Positions 7,855 to 17,343 of a DNA stretch of 64,000 nucleotides are shown here, piece after piece. This DNA is from Akkermansia muciniphila (lineage in GTDB: Bacteria; Verrucomicrobiota; Verrucomicrobiia; Verrucomicrobiales; Akkermansiaceae): assembly GCA_945874895.1 (NCBI GenBank), contig CAMCIC010000013.1, positions 20,699 to 84,698 of the forward strand. Direction: 5' to 3'. Below the pieces are notes generated by a model, which saw only the letters and a list, made by a program, of their open reading frames with translations, searched no databases and was not told the origin of the DNA. A program made the position numbers and the translations under genes. Within the stretch, counting starts at the first letter, position 1; every line of letters begins with the position of its first letter.

Positions 7855-9789
7855 GTGACTGCCACTGACTCGGAATCTCTTCACGCCCTGCTGCGCCAGC
7901 GTTTCGGCATGGAGCGTTTCCGCGGTCAACAAGAGCAGGTAATTCAGGCATTGCTTGCAGGAAAATCCGCACTCGCACTCTTCGCCACTGGTGCCGGAAA
8001 ATCGCTCTGCTACCAACTTCCCTCCCTGATGCTTCCGGGCTTGACCATTGTCGTCAGTCCTTTGATCGCGTTGATGAAGGATCAGGTGGAATCGATGCAT
8101 CGTCGTGGCATCGCCGCTGCGCGGATCGACTCGACATGGGCCGATGATGAGGCCGAGGACATCGTCAATGCCATACGCGCAGGAAGCATCAAACTTCTTT
8201 TCGTTTCTCCCGAACGTCTTGCGTCTCAGGGTTTTCGCAAGTCCATGAGGGGCGTCGCCATCAGCCTACTGGCGATTGATGAGGCGCATTGCGTGTCCGA
8301 GTGGGGTCACAACTTTCGTCCAGACTACCTGAAGATCGCCCGCTTGCGCCAACGAATGAAAATCGAACGCGTATTGGCGCTGACAGCGACCGCCACACCG
8401 CAGGTGGCGCGCGGGATTCGCAAGGCGTTCCGCATTCCCGCGTCCTGCCAATTTCAAGGAAGCTTCCACCGCGCCAACCTGCATCTCAAGGTAGAGGCTT
8501 GCGCGACCGAGGATAAGGACCAGCAACTGATCAGGGCGTTGCAAGAAATGAACGGCCCTACCATCGTGTATGCAACATCTCGTAAAGATACCGAACGGAT
8601 CACCACCATGCTCCAGAAAGCCGGTTTTACGGCGCTCTCCTACCACGCCGGCCTCCCCCCCGAAACTCGATCCCTGCATCAAGAGTCTTTTTTGAGTAAT
8701 AAAAATCGTATCATCGTCGCGACCATTGCCTTTGGTATGGGGATTGATAAACCAGACATCCGCTGCATCATCCATTATCATTTGCCGAAAAGCATCGAGG
8801 GCTACAGTCAGGAAATCGGTCGCGCGGGTCGCGATGGTCTCGACTCACACTGCCTGCTCTTCGCGCACAAGCCTGATGCTAGAATCTTGGAAAATTTCAT
8901 TCATGCCGCGACTCCTTCGCCCCAGGCGCTGCGGAATTTTCTCGATCGCGTGCTCCGTCTCGCATCGCCCGGCAGATGTTTTGCGATCTCCCCCTACGAA
9001 CTATCCGTAAGTCTCGATATGCGGGAAGAATCGCTTCGCACGGTGCTGGCTTATCTCGAAACGGACGGCATCATCGAACGCAGCGGACAATTTCACGCCT
9101 ACCTGCGCGTGCGTTTGCTACGCCCGCTGGATCGCGTTTTGGCGGGTTACCCGATGCGGGTCAAGAACCGCATCCGCTCGCTATTCGCGGCGGCGGAAGA
9201 AGCCTACGGCAGCCTGCATTTCCGTTTTTATGAAATCACCGATATCACCGGTATCCCGCGCGAAGAAGCCACGGAAATCATCACCGCGCTGGCCGATGCG
9301 GGCGACATTCGTCTGGAACAACGAGGCATCCGGGAAGTCTATCAGCGCAGCAAACAAGCAGTGGTGGCGATCCCAGAAATCATCGAGAAAATGATTGAGC
9401 GCTTCGAATCCAGGGCCTCTTTTGAATTCGACCGCATCCGCCTGATGCAGCGATATGTTGAGTCGCGCCTATGCCGTGCCCGTGCTTTGGCCCAACATTT
9501 CGGCATCCGCGGAGCGGAACCTTGTGGCCACTGTGACATCTGCTTGGGTGGCAAGCCCATCCGTTGGCGTGATGACTCATCCAAGCCGATTCCTGACGCA
9601 GAGTGGCAGCTCATGCTCGCGCTGCGCCGCGAAGACCATCCGGCACTAGGAACGGCACGGCAACTCGCCAAGTTTCTCTGCGGCTTTTCCAGTCCTGCCG
9701 CCGCGCAGGCAAAACTCATGAGCAGGGCGGAATTCGGCATGTGGCAAGATCAAGATTTTCTCGATATCCTCGCCCTGCTAGAAGCATGA
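7855..9789 (+). CDS. recQ: RecQ-family ATP-dependent DNA helicase
   Basis: A superfamily 2 3'-5' DNA helicase acting in recombination and fork repair. Seen in order: motif 0 with GMERFRGQQ near the N-terminus, Walker A TGAGKS at about 45-50, DEAHCVSEWGHNFRPDY from 142, LTATAT, and the C-terminal helicase half with the arginine-finger motif QEIGRAGRDG. A RecQ zinc site follows as a Cys-rich stretch ending CGHCDIC around residue 560. No clear HRDC domain is seen after it, so the protein (about 644 residues) is a short RecQ. I chose the GTG at 7855 because family similarity begins just after it; a TTG 84 bases upstream would add unrelated residues. It ends 9 bases from the convergent dehydrogenase gene. 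Confidence 0.92.
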   Translation: MTATDSESLHALLRQRFGMERFRGQQEQVIQALLAGKSALALFATGAGKSLCYQLPSLMLPGLTIVVSPLIALMKDQVESMHRRGIAAARIDSTWADDEAEDIVNAIRAGSIKLLFVSPERLASQGFRKSMRGVAISLLAIDEAHCVSEWGHNFRPDYLKIARLRQRMKIERVLALTATATPQVARGIRKAFRIPASCQFQGSFHRANLHLKVEACATEDKDQQLIRALQEMNGPTIVYATSRKDTERITTMLQKAGFTALSYHAGLPPETRSLHQESFLSNKNRIIVATIAFGMGIDKPDIRCIIHYHLPKSIEGYSQEIGRAGRDGLDSHCLLFAHKPDARILENFIHAATPSPQALRNFLDRVLRLASPGRCFAISPYELSVSLDMREESLRTVLAYLETDGIIERSGQFHAYLRVRLLRPLDRVLAGYPMRVKNRIRSLFAAAEEAYGSLHFRFYEITDITGIPREEATEIITALADAGDIRLEQRGIREVYQRSKQAVVAIPEIIEKMIERFESRASFEFDRIRLMQRYVESRLCRARALAQHFGIRGAEPCGHCDICLGGKPIRWRDDSSKPIPDAEWQLMLALRREDHPALGTARQLAKFLCGFSSPAAAQAKLMSRAEFGMWQDQDFLDILALLEA

Positions 9790-9798
9790 GAGATCCGC

Positions 9799-10809
9799 TT
9801 ATCGATGCAAAACCAGGCGATAGCGTGCCTTGCCGGCGCGCAAGTGATCGAGTGCGGCATTGACATCAGACATCGCGAAATCCTCGGTCTGAGCAGCGAT
9901 GCCGTGACGCGCGGCAAAATCCAACATCGTCTTTACCGTAGCAGGTGAGCCCAAAGGAGAGCCGGTGATTTTTTTGCGTCCGCCGATGAGAGAAAAGACC
10001 GGAACCGCAACGGGCTCGAGCACTGCACCCACAAAATGCAACGTGCCATCCGGTCCTAACAAGTTCAGGTATTCACTCCAATCGAGCGGCACATTCACCG
10101 TCGAGAGCAGGAAGTCAAAGCTGCCGGCCGCCTGTTTCATCGCGATAGCATCGCGGGAGTCCAGCACGGCATCCGCGCCTAATGCGCGAGCCTCATCCGC
10201 TTTGTCGGCACTGCTGGTGAAGGCGGTGACGTGACATCCCCATTTGTCAAAAAATTGCAGGGCGAGATGCCCCAGACCACCGATGCCAATCACTCCGACT
10301 CGATGCGTCGGTTTTACTCCGCCGTCGATGATCGGAGCAAAGACCGTAATTCCCCCACAAAACAGAGGTCCCGCTTTGCGGGCATCCAACGCGGCAGGAA
10401 GGGGGATCGCCCAGCTCCAGTGAGCGCGCACACGCTCGGCAAAACCTCCGTGACGACCGACGATGGTTTGCTCAGACGAACCGCACAGCTGATGACGACC
10501 GGACATGCACGGCGTGCAACTCAGGCAAGATCCCGCGAACCATCCCAAGCCTACGCGATCACCTACCTTTACACCCTTGACCGCCGCTCCAGTTTCCTCG
10601 ATCACGCCCACCACTTCATGACCGGCGACCAACGGATAGGCCGACATGCCCCAATCATTATCGATCATCGATAGATCCGAGTGACAAATGCCGCAGGACT
10701 CCACGCGGATTTCCACTTCTTCCGGTCCTAATGCTCCGAAAACCACCGTCTGCTTTTGCAATTTTGCTCCAGCAGCTGCAGCGGCCCACGCTTCCCATGT
10801 TTTTTTCAT
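9799..10809 (-). CDS. Zinc-dependent NAD(P) alcohol dehydrogenase
   Basis: A medium-chain dehydrogenase of 336 residues that interconverts alcohols and aldehydes. Catalytic zinc ligands are Cys39 and the His64-Glu65 pair in AGHEVVG, with the Cys of LFCGGIT as the third. The structural zinc site is the four-cysteine lobe C95-x2-C98-x2-C101-x7-C109. The cofactor motif GIGGLGHLA begins the Rossmann fold. The pattern matches the YahK/cinnamyl-alcohol dehydrogenase branch, usually NADPH-dependent with broad aldehyde substrates. No neighbour points to a pathway. Confidence 0.9.
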   Translation of the reverse strand: MKKTWEAWAAAAAGAKLQKQTVVFGALGPEEVEIRVESCGICHSDLSMIDNDWGMSAYPLVAGHEVVGVIEETGAAVKGVKVGDRVGLGWFAGSCLSCTPCMSGRHQLCGSSEQTIVGRHGGFAERVRAHWSWAIPLPAALDARKAGPLFCGGITVFAPIIDGGVKPTHRVGVIGIGGLGHLALQFFDKWGCHVTAFTSSADKADEARALGADAVLDSRDAIAMKQAAGSFDFLLSTVNVPLDWSEYLNLLGPDGTLHFVGAVLEPVAVPVFSLIGGRKKITGSPLGSPATVKTMLDFAARHGIAAQTEDFAMSDVNAALDHLRAGKARYRLVLHR

Positions 10810-10943
10810 CGGCTCAACTTAGCGCAAGTCCCAAGCATTTCCAGCGGAATTGGCGGCGACGAGCCGAATCGATGAAAGGATTGCGCCTTTCTTGCCAAGC
10901 GGATGTTTGCACACACATCGGGAATCGGTTACCATCCGCCATC

Positions 10944-11441
10944 ATGTCCTACGAAATCGAACGGAAGTTTTTGTTGAAAAACGATGGTTGGCGCCAAGGC
11001 GCGATCGCTCATAGGATTCAGCAAGGATATCTGGCGCGCGAACCGCATCGGACGGTGCGAGTTCGCTGGCTGGACGATCATGCTTGGATGACCGTCAAAG
11101 GTCCCACCACCGGCATCACCCGACAGGAGGTGGAATTTCCGTTAGATCCAGCCATAGCAGCCAAATTGTTTGACCTATGTCTGGACGGCCGCATCGATAA
11201 AACCCGCTACAAAATCATTTTCGAAGGAACACTTTGGGAAGTGGATGAGTTTCAGGGCGATAACGCAGGCCTGATGATCGCCGAGGTCGAATTGCCAGAG
11301 GAAACCAGTCATTTCGTGCATCCGCCGTGGTTGGGTGCGGAAGTGACGGCAGACTCTCGCTTGACCAACTCTTCGTTGGCACGGAGACCTTGGTTGGCAT
11401 GGACTCCCGAAGAACGTGCCGAAATTTTCGCCCTGACCTGA
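10944..11441 (+). CDS. CYTH-domain protein (triphosphate tunnel metalloenzyme family)
   Basis: A 165-residue CYTH protein. The diagnostic ExExK motif is at the extreme N-terminus (MSYEIERKFLL: E4, E6, K8), which fixes the start at 10944. Alternating basic residues in VRVRWLDDHAWMTVKG and the acidic LWEVDEFQGDNAGL form the triphosphate-binding tunnel and metal site in known members. Bacterial single-domain members are mostly inorganic triphosphatases or thiamine triphosphatase-like; adenylate cyclase (class IV) is possible but less likely. It lies in convergent orientation 12 bases from the OmpA-domain gene. Confidence 0.86.
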   Translation: MSYEIERKFLLKNDGWRQGAIAHRIQQGYLAREPHRTVRVRWLDDHAWMTVKGPTTGITRQEVEFPLDPAIAAKLFDLCLDGRIDKTRYKIIFEGTLWEVDEFQGDNAGLMIAEVELPEETSHFVHPPWLGAEVTADSRLTNSSLARRPWLAWTPEERAEIFALT

Positions 11442-11453
11442 CGGGCTGGGGAA

Positions 11454-12758
11454 TCATTCTTCCACGGCTTGGGCGCGGGGAGCGGGAGTCTCCTCAACAG
11501 CAGCAGCACGCGGCGGCGTTTCTTCGATGACGACGGGCGCGGCTTTTGGTGGCTCTGGTAGAGGATCTTCCGCCACGGGTAAAGCACGCAGCGGCTTTAC
11601 GCGTATGGCTTGTGGCTTGGGCGATTCCGGTTGCGGCTCCGGCATGACGGGCGTGGCACGCGGTGCAGGCTCCACGGGAGCGCGGCTTTGGCGGGCGGGC
11701 TCGACCGGAGGAGTCTTGCGCATCTTGATTTCCACACGACGATTGATGGCCTGCTCGTCTTGATTCCCCTGTAACACAATCGGCTGTTGCTTGCCCATGG
11801 GCAGCGCACGGATTTTTTCCGCGTTCATTCCCATCGCCACGAGGAAGGATCTCACGGATTCCGCCCTGCGCAACGAAAGTTCGTGATTGAAATCATCACT
11901 GCCGATCAAATCAGTATGACCCTCGATCCAGCAATACAGCTGCGGGTTTAGGTCCATCACCAAGGCGATTTTCTGCAGACCCACCTTCGAGCTCTCGCGA
12001 AGTTGCGCGCTGTTGTATTCGAATAACAAATCGCCAGGCAACATGGTGGTTTTTGTCACGAGAACATTCTCTGGCAAACCGGCGATTTCATCGAGAGTGG
12101 AGGTGCCATCGAGTTTGCCATCGATCGATTTGCCTTCGCCGCCTTTTTTGATGAGATCCTTCATGAAGGAATCAAGCGGATCGTTCGGGGCGGACTCACT
12201 GCCGGGATCGACAATCATCTGTCCCTGAGCAGCCATGGGCGTGGCGGTCTCCGTCTGCCCCAGCGACTCCAGTTCCTCCGGCGCAATTTCCACCGCAGCC
12301 GCCAACTGCTTCAGGTCCCCCGCTGGATCACCGGAAAGCGTGGGAGCCTCAACCTGCAATGGCACATCAAACGATGCCACCTCTACGCCGGATTTCATTT
12401 CCAATTCAGGATCTTGCAGACGCTCCAGAATTTCCACGTCATCCACCAATTCCGCACGATCGGGCATGGGCGTAGGCTCATCGTTCGCGGCAGGCGGTAC
12501 GTCACGCGGTAGATCCTCTTCGACAGCACGCACCGCGACAGGACGGGTTACCTCCTCTTTTTCGTTGGTCCAGCCATAGTCCATCTTGAGATATCCCAGA
12601 GAAATGAACAACACGATGTGCAACAGAATCGCCGCGAGCAGAGAAATCACCATCCACAAGCCAATGCGGTCCGGAGAAGGAAAAAAGGACTGGCGACCGC
12701 TCGCATGAGCGTGTGCGTGCCAACGAGAATGTCCTTCCATGCCTGAATCATACGCCAT
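11454..12758 (-). CDS. OmpA-domain envelope protein with N-terminal membrane anchor
   Basis: A 434-residue envelope protein. The cytoplasmic N-terminus is His-rich, followed by one membrane helix (about 33-55). A long acidic and proline-containing linker leads to an OmpA-like peptidoglycan-binding domain at about 235-350, recognisable from LLFEYNSAQL, IEGHTDLIGSDDFNHELS and RRAESVRSFL, with the Asp and Arg that bind diaminopimelate. The C-terminal 80 residues are Pro/Glu/Ala-rich and unstructured. The helix-linker-OmpA layout would tether inner membrane to peptidoglycan. An in-frame ATG 18 bases downstream is an alternative start. Confidence 0.84.
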   Translation of the reverse strand: MAYDSGMEGHSRWHAHAHASGRQSFFPSPDRIGLWMVISLLAAILLHIVLFISLGYLKMDYGWTNEKEEVTRPVAVRAVEEDLPRDVPPAANDEPTPMPDRAELVDDVEILERLQDPELEMKSGVEVASFDVPLQVEAPTLSGDPAGDLKQLAAAVEIAPEELESLGQTETATPMAAQGQMIVDPGSESAPNDPLDSFMKDLIKKGGEGKSIDGKLDGTSTLDEIAGLPENVLVTKTTMLPGDLLFEYNSAQLRESSKVGLQKIALVMDLNPQLYCWIEGHTDLIGSDDFNHELSLRRAESVRSFLVAMGMNAEKIRALPMGKQQPIVLQGNQDEQAINRRVEIKMRKTPPVEPARQSRAPVEPAPRATPVMPEPQPESPKPQAIRVKPLRALPVAEDPLPEPPKAAPVVIEETPPRAAAVEETPAPRAQAVEE

Positions 12759-12839
12759 TGCGCGCTGAGATCAATCACCAGATCAGCAAAATCATCTTGG
12801 TACAACACCTGCTTACCATAGCGAGAACCTGTCACCATC

Positions 12840-13079
12840 ATGAAACAAAAAGCTGACACCAAGAGCCCACGCGAACATAAAATCCCCTCTACGAAAACAA
12901 AAACTGTGGGGAAAACAACGGCGAAAACACGCGTGCGCAAGGCCTCCGCAACGGTCATGCCCACAGGCTCCGAAGAAATCGCCGTAGCTGCTTTCCTCAA
13001 CTGGTGTCAACGCCGCAATCAAGGCTTGCCAGACGATCCGATCGCTGATTGGATCATGGCGGAAACCACAATGGGATAA
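12840..13079 (+). CDS. DUF2934 small protein
   Basis: A 79-residue protein with a very lysine/threonine-rich first half and a C-terminal DUF2934-like segment (about 44-75), seen as EEIAVAAFLNW followed by a short turn, then PIADWIMAE. In known members this forms a small helical hairpin ending in a conserved D-W-x-x-AE motif. Function of the family is unknown; the basic tail could contact nucleic acid (inference). It stands alone between the OmpA-domain gene on the other strand and glnB, 112 bases before the glnB start. Confidence 0.66.
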   Translation: MKQKADTKSPREHKIPSTKTKTVGKTTAKTRVRKASATVMPTGSEEIAVAAFLNWCQRRNQGLPDDPIADWIMAETTMG

Positions 13080-13088
13080 GCCCATTGA

Positions 13089-13538
<450 letters not shown>

Positions 13539-13569
13539 TTTCTTGTGAGTTAGTGTTCGTCATGTTCTT

Positions 13570-13598
13570 AAGCCGCTGCACTCGCTGCAGCGGCTTTT
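13570..13598 (+). terminator. Intrinsic terminator after glnB
   Basis: A perfect 11-base-pair stem (AAGCCGCTGCA / TGCAGCGGCTT) closes a 5-base loop (CTCGC) and runs into a short T-rich tract. It lies 32 bases after the glnB stop. Confidence 0.85.
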
Positions 13599-13677
13599 GC
13601 TTGCCCTTGACTCCATTTCCATCTGGTCGGAACAACCCACCAGTGATTGCCTGCAAGACCATGCTGGCGAAGGATGT

Positions 13678-15663
13678 ATGCTTTTTATGTTTCCACTTCG
13701 CTGCTTGCTCTCCATTTTTCTGTTAAGCATTCCCGTACTGGCAGGGGAAACATTTGAATCGTGGCCCGCGCAACCCTTGCGCGACCATGTCATGGATCGC
13801 GGCCACTTGCATGCCGATGAAGGACATGCAGAATTGATCCGTGGCAAAGGACGTTCCGGTCATCAGTGTCTCAAGATTTCGGGAGGAGAAAACCGTTGCG
13901 TTGAATGGTCCTTGCCCAAAGTCATGGAACCAGCGAGCACCGTAGAATTCTGGGCGGAGCGATGGACTCGTGCTGAGCCCTTCCTCTTTCATCTGGAGGC
14001 CCAGCGCAACGGAACGTGGGAGAAAATCGGTGAGAAAAACGATACAGTCATCGGAGGTTTCCTGACCAAGGCGCGGTTCCGTCTCCCCACCGCCGTATCC
14101 GCTCTGCGGTTGGTCTGCACCAGCAAAGCGGGAGTGCTGATCGATGATCTAAGCTGGAATCCCGATGCCCCCATGCGCGTGACGGAAGTCAAAGGCGTGA
14201 CTCCGGTAACACCCGTGATGATTCGCGGAAAAGATCAGCCGGTCATGGGATTTTCCGTGGTGAGTGAAGGGAACTTACGCCCACCTTCCATCGAATCGCT
14301 GACGCTAACTTGGGATGATACGACGCAGATCGAGAAAATTGAATCCATCGCCCTCGTGCGAGGTCACGCAGAACCTGATGGTCGCTGGCACGAAACACTA
14401 GCGACCCATCGTGAAATCAAACGGACGATGTCACTCCCCCTGCATCACGAGTTGATTCCAGAAGAAGGGCATTTCTGGGTGGTCGTCCAACTCCAACCAG
14501 GGGCCTCCATCGACAGACGCATCGGACTGAGCATCGGAGAAATCATCATCGGCGGAGAAAAATTTGCGGCCACGGGCCATGCATCGGCGAGCCAACGGAT
14601 CGGGGCCGCCGTGCGCCTACGTGGCGACGATGGATCGAAGTTCTATCGGATTCCGGGATTGGTGCGCAGCAAGCGCGGGACATTGCTAGCCGTCTATGAT
14701 GTGCGCTACGACCAGTCGGGAGATCTTCCGGCCAACATTGACATCGGCATTTCCCGCAGCACCGATGGCGGACAGACTTGGGGACCCATGATCATTGCGA
14801 TCGATCGGGGCAAGGATACTCTCTATGGTTTTGATGGCGTGGGCGATCCGGCGATATTGTGTGACGAGCGCAGCGGTCGACTTTGGGTGGCCGGATTGTG
14901 GAGTCACGGCAACCGCGCTTGGCATGGCTCGGGACCAGGGCTCCAACCAGAAGAAACTGGTCAGCTCATGCTCGCCTACAGCGACGACGATGGGATGACG
15001 TGGTCACAACCGCGCAACATCACTCGCGAGGTCAAACAGGCCGAATGGCGACTGCTCCTCAACGGCCCCGGTGCGGGAATCTGTCTGCGCGACGGCACGC
15101 TGGTGTTTGCCGCGCAGTATCGTGCGGCAGACGGCCCGCCTCATCAGGGCAAGCCCTTTTCAACCATCCTTTGGAGCAAAGACCAGGGAATCACATGGCA
15201 TTTGGGAAAGGGCGTGAAAATCGACACCACCGAGGCACAAGTGGCGGAACTGCCGGATGGCAGCCTCATGCTCAACTGCCGCGACAATCGCGGTGGTTCC
15301 CGCACCGTGATGATCACGCGGGACCTCGGAAAAACCTGGACCACTCATGCCACCGACCGCAGCGCCCTGCGCGAACCGATATGCATGGCCAGCCTGCTGC
15401 GGTGGCAGAATGCAGCGGATGGAAATCTCTACTTCTTCAGTAACCCCGATAGCACCCAAGCACGCCATCGCATGACCATTAAGGTCTCCGATGATGCCGC
15501 GATGACGTGGCCCGAAAAACGCCATACGCTTTACGACGAACGCACCGGCTTCGGCTACTCTTGCCTCGCACCCGTGAACGACAAGATCATCGGCGTCATC
15601 TACGAATCCGCGGGTGATCTCCTGTTCCTGCGTTTTCCAATCAATGAACTACTACAAAAATAG
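13678..15663 (+). CDS. Secreted exo-alpha-sialidase (GH33-like, BNR repeats)
   Basis: A 661-residue secreted sialidase that would release terminal sialic acid from glycans. A signal peptide covers about 1-22. Residues 25-300 form an N-terminal region of beta type, probably carbohydrate-binding. The propeller starts at F-Y-R-I-P (322-326), whose Arg is the first of the catalytic triad. Asp boxes follow: STDGGQTW near 360, SDDDGMTW near 435, SKDQGITW near 499 and TRDLGKTW near 546. AELPDGSLMLNCRDNRGG supplies the likely catalytic Glu and second Arg, and GFGYSCLA the nucleophile Tyr. The ATG at 13678 has a good AAGGA site 7 bases upstream and begins the signal peptide. Confidence 0.88.
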   Translation: MLFMFPLRCLLSIFLLSIPVLAGETFESWPAQPLRDHVMDRGHLHADEGHAELIRGKGRSGHQCLKISGGENRCVEWSLPKVMEPASTVEFWAERWTRAEPFLFHLEAQRNGTWEKIGEKNDTVIGGFLTKARFRLPTAVSALRLVCTSKAGVLIDDLSWNPDAPMRVTEVKGVTPVTPVMIRGKDQPVMGFSVVSEGNLRPPSIESLTLTWDDTTQIEKIESIALVRGHAEPDGRWHETLATHREIKRTMSLPLHHELIPEEGHFWVVVQLQPGASIDRRIGLSIGEIIIGGEKFAATGHASASQRIGAAVRLRGDDGSKFYRIPGLVRSKRGTLLAVYDVRYDQSGDLPANIDIGISRSTDGGQTWGPMIIAIDRGKDTLYGFDGVGDPAILCDERSGRLWVAGLWSHGNRAWHGSGPGLQPEETGQLMLAYSDDDGMTWSQPRNITREVKQAEWRLLLNGPGAGICLRDGTLVFAAQYRAADGPPHQGKPFSTILWSKDQGITWHLGKGVKIDTTEAQVAELPDGSLMLNCRDNRGGSRTVMITRDLGKTWTTHATDRSALREPICMASLLRWQNAADGNLYFFSNPDSTQARHRMTIKVSDDAAMTWPEKRHTLYDERTGFGYSCLAPVNDKIIGVIYESAGDLLFLRFPINELLQK

Positions 15664-15668
15664 TAGTT
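15647..15668. terminator. Stem-loop shared by two convergent genes
   Basis: An 8-base-pair stem (AACTACTA / TAGTAGTT) with an A-rich 6-base loop spans the stop codons of the sialidase and the FAD dehydrogenase. It lacks a T-tract on either strand, so its role as a two-way terminator is only possible. Confidence 0.35.
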
Positions 15669-17224
15669 TAGAGTGCGTCGGCGATCTTGAGTCCATCCAG
15701 CGCAGCGCTGACGATGCCGCCGGCGTATCCGGCGCCCTCGCCGCAGGGAAACAACCGTGCGACTTGCGGGTGTTGGAGTGTCGATTCATCACGCGGGACC
15801 CGTACGGGCGAACTGGTGCGAGTTTCAAATCCTAACAACAAGCCGTCTTGGGCCGTATAGCCGCGGATCTGGTTGCCGAACAGCCGTAGGCCCGCGCGCA
15901 TTCTCTTCATCATGAAGGCAGGCATCAACTCGTGCAAGGGGGCCGATGTGGCGCCGGGAAAATAACTCATGGCAGGCAGAGAGGCGGAAATTTTTCCCGT
16001 TAAGAAATCCGCCACGCGTTGTCCCGGTGCTTTCTGGCCGCCCCCTCCCGCCTGTTTCGCGACCTGTTCCAGATTTTTTTGAAAGGCGATGCCGGATAGC
16101 ACACCATGTTCGGCGGCGAAGGCCTCGGTGTCCTCTGGTTCCACCGTCACGACCATGCCGCTATTGGCGAAGGGCGAATCACGGCGCGCGAGGCTCATAC
16201 CGTTGACCACCACCTCGTCGTTCTCCGTCGCTGCGGGGACAATCCATCCGCCGGGACACATGCAAAAACTGTGAACTCCGCGATCGTCGATTTTTGTGGC
16301 GAGGCGGTAGCGCGCCGCCGGCAACTGGCGCGGCCGAGCTTCACCGCGAGGAATGTGGTATTGCACCTGATCGATCAGAGCCTGCGGGTGCTCGATGCGC
16401 ACGCCCACGGCGAAAGGTTTTTTTTCTAACAAAAGATTCCGGCGCTGGAGCAGTTGATAGATATCGCGGGCGGAATGACCGCTGGCGAGCACCACGGAAT
16501 CCGCCTCGAAACTTTTGCCATCCGCGCACACCACTCCGCGGATGTGACTTTGTTCGATGATAAAATCGGTAACTTTTGTTTGAAAATGCACTTCTCCTCC
16601 CGCATCGAGCACGGACTGGCGTATGGCCTTGACCACGTTCGGCAGCAAGTTCGATCCGATATGCGGATGGGCATCCGTGAGGATTTTTTCTGGTGCGCCG
16701 TGGGCGACGAGGACTTCATACACCGTGGCCACCGGCCCCCTCTTGGTGGCGCGGGTGTAGAGCTTGCCATCTGAGAATGTGCCCGCGCCTCCCTCGCCAA
16801 AACAATAATTCGAATCCTCAATCACGCGGCCTTCACGCAAAATCGGCGCGAGGTCAAACCTGCGAGCGCTGGCGTCCTTGCCGCGCTCCAGCACCACAGG
16901 ACGAATGCCTCTTTCGAGGCAACGCAGAGCGGCAAACATGCCCGCTGGGCCGAAGCCGATGATCAAAGCACGGGGAGCCTGCGCAGACAAGGGAGCGCAG
17001 GACCATGCTGGATGTTGATCGGGAGGCAATGGCGCATCGATGCCCACTTCCAATCGCAGTTGCACTTTGATATGGCGCTGACGGGCATCAATCGAATGCT
17101 TGCGCAAGGTCAAGGACTTCAGACGCGACCGAGAGATGCCGAGTTTTTTCGCCACCGCCTCACGCCACACCGCTTCATCCTCTGATTGCGCCAAAGGAAC
17201 GATGATGTCAACGGTTTCAACCAT
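15668..17224 (-). CDS. FAD-dependent dehydrogenase (COG2509-like)
   Basis: A 518-residue flavoprotein of unknown substrate. The N-terminal 80 residues form the small domain typical of this family (KKLGISRSRLKSL, then RKHSIDARQ). The dinucleotide motif IIGFGPAGMFAA follows at about 88-99, then VLERGKDASARR, and the cysteine-containing SNYCFGEGGAGTFSDGKL, which is the family hallmark. The C-terminus holds the second FAD motif PCGEGAGYAGGIVSAALDG. Homologues occur widely in bacteria as uncharacterised dehydrogenases. I chose the ATG at 17224; one 24 bases upstream is also in frame. No operon partner. Confidence 0.86.
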   Translation of the reverse strand: MVETVDIIVPLAQSEDEAVWREAVAKKLGISRSRLKSLTLRKHSIDARQRHIKVQLRLEVGIDAPLPPDQHPAWSCAPLSAQAPRALIIGFGPAGMFAALRCLERGIRPVVLERGKDASARRFDLAPILREGRVIEDSNYCFGEGGAGTFSDGKLYTRATKRGPVATVYEVLVAHGAPEKILTDAHPHIGSNLLPNVVKAIRQSVLDAGGEVHFQTKVTDFIIEQSHIRGVVCADGKSFEADSVVLASGHSARDIYQLLQRRNLLLEKKPFAVGVRIEHPQALIDQVQYHIPRGEARPRQLPAARYRLATKIDDRGVHSFCMCPGGWIVPAATENDEVVVNGMSLARRDSPFANSGMVVTVEPEDTEAFAAEHGVLSGIAFQKNLEQVAKQAGGGGQKAPGQRVADFLTGKISASLPAMSYFPGATSAPLHELMPAFMMKRMRAGLRLFGNQIRGYTAQDGLLLGFETRTSSPVRVPRDESTLQHPQVARLFPCGEGAGYAGGIVSAALDGLKIADAL

Positions 17225-17343
17225 GGAGGCCACGCCCGACTGAAGCATGGCTGATGCAGTTTGGAAAGGTGATTCGGTTCATGGATTTGTGGAGGGAACG
17301 AGCAGTTGACGGAGTTGCGGACGCACTGTAGTTGTGGTGTCCC

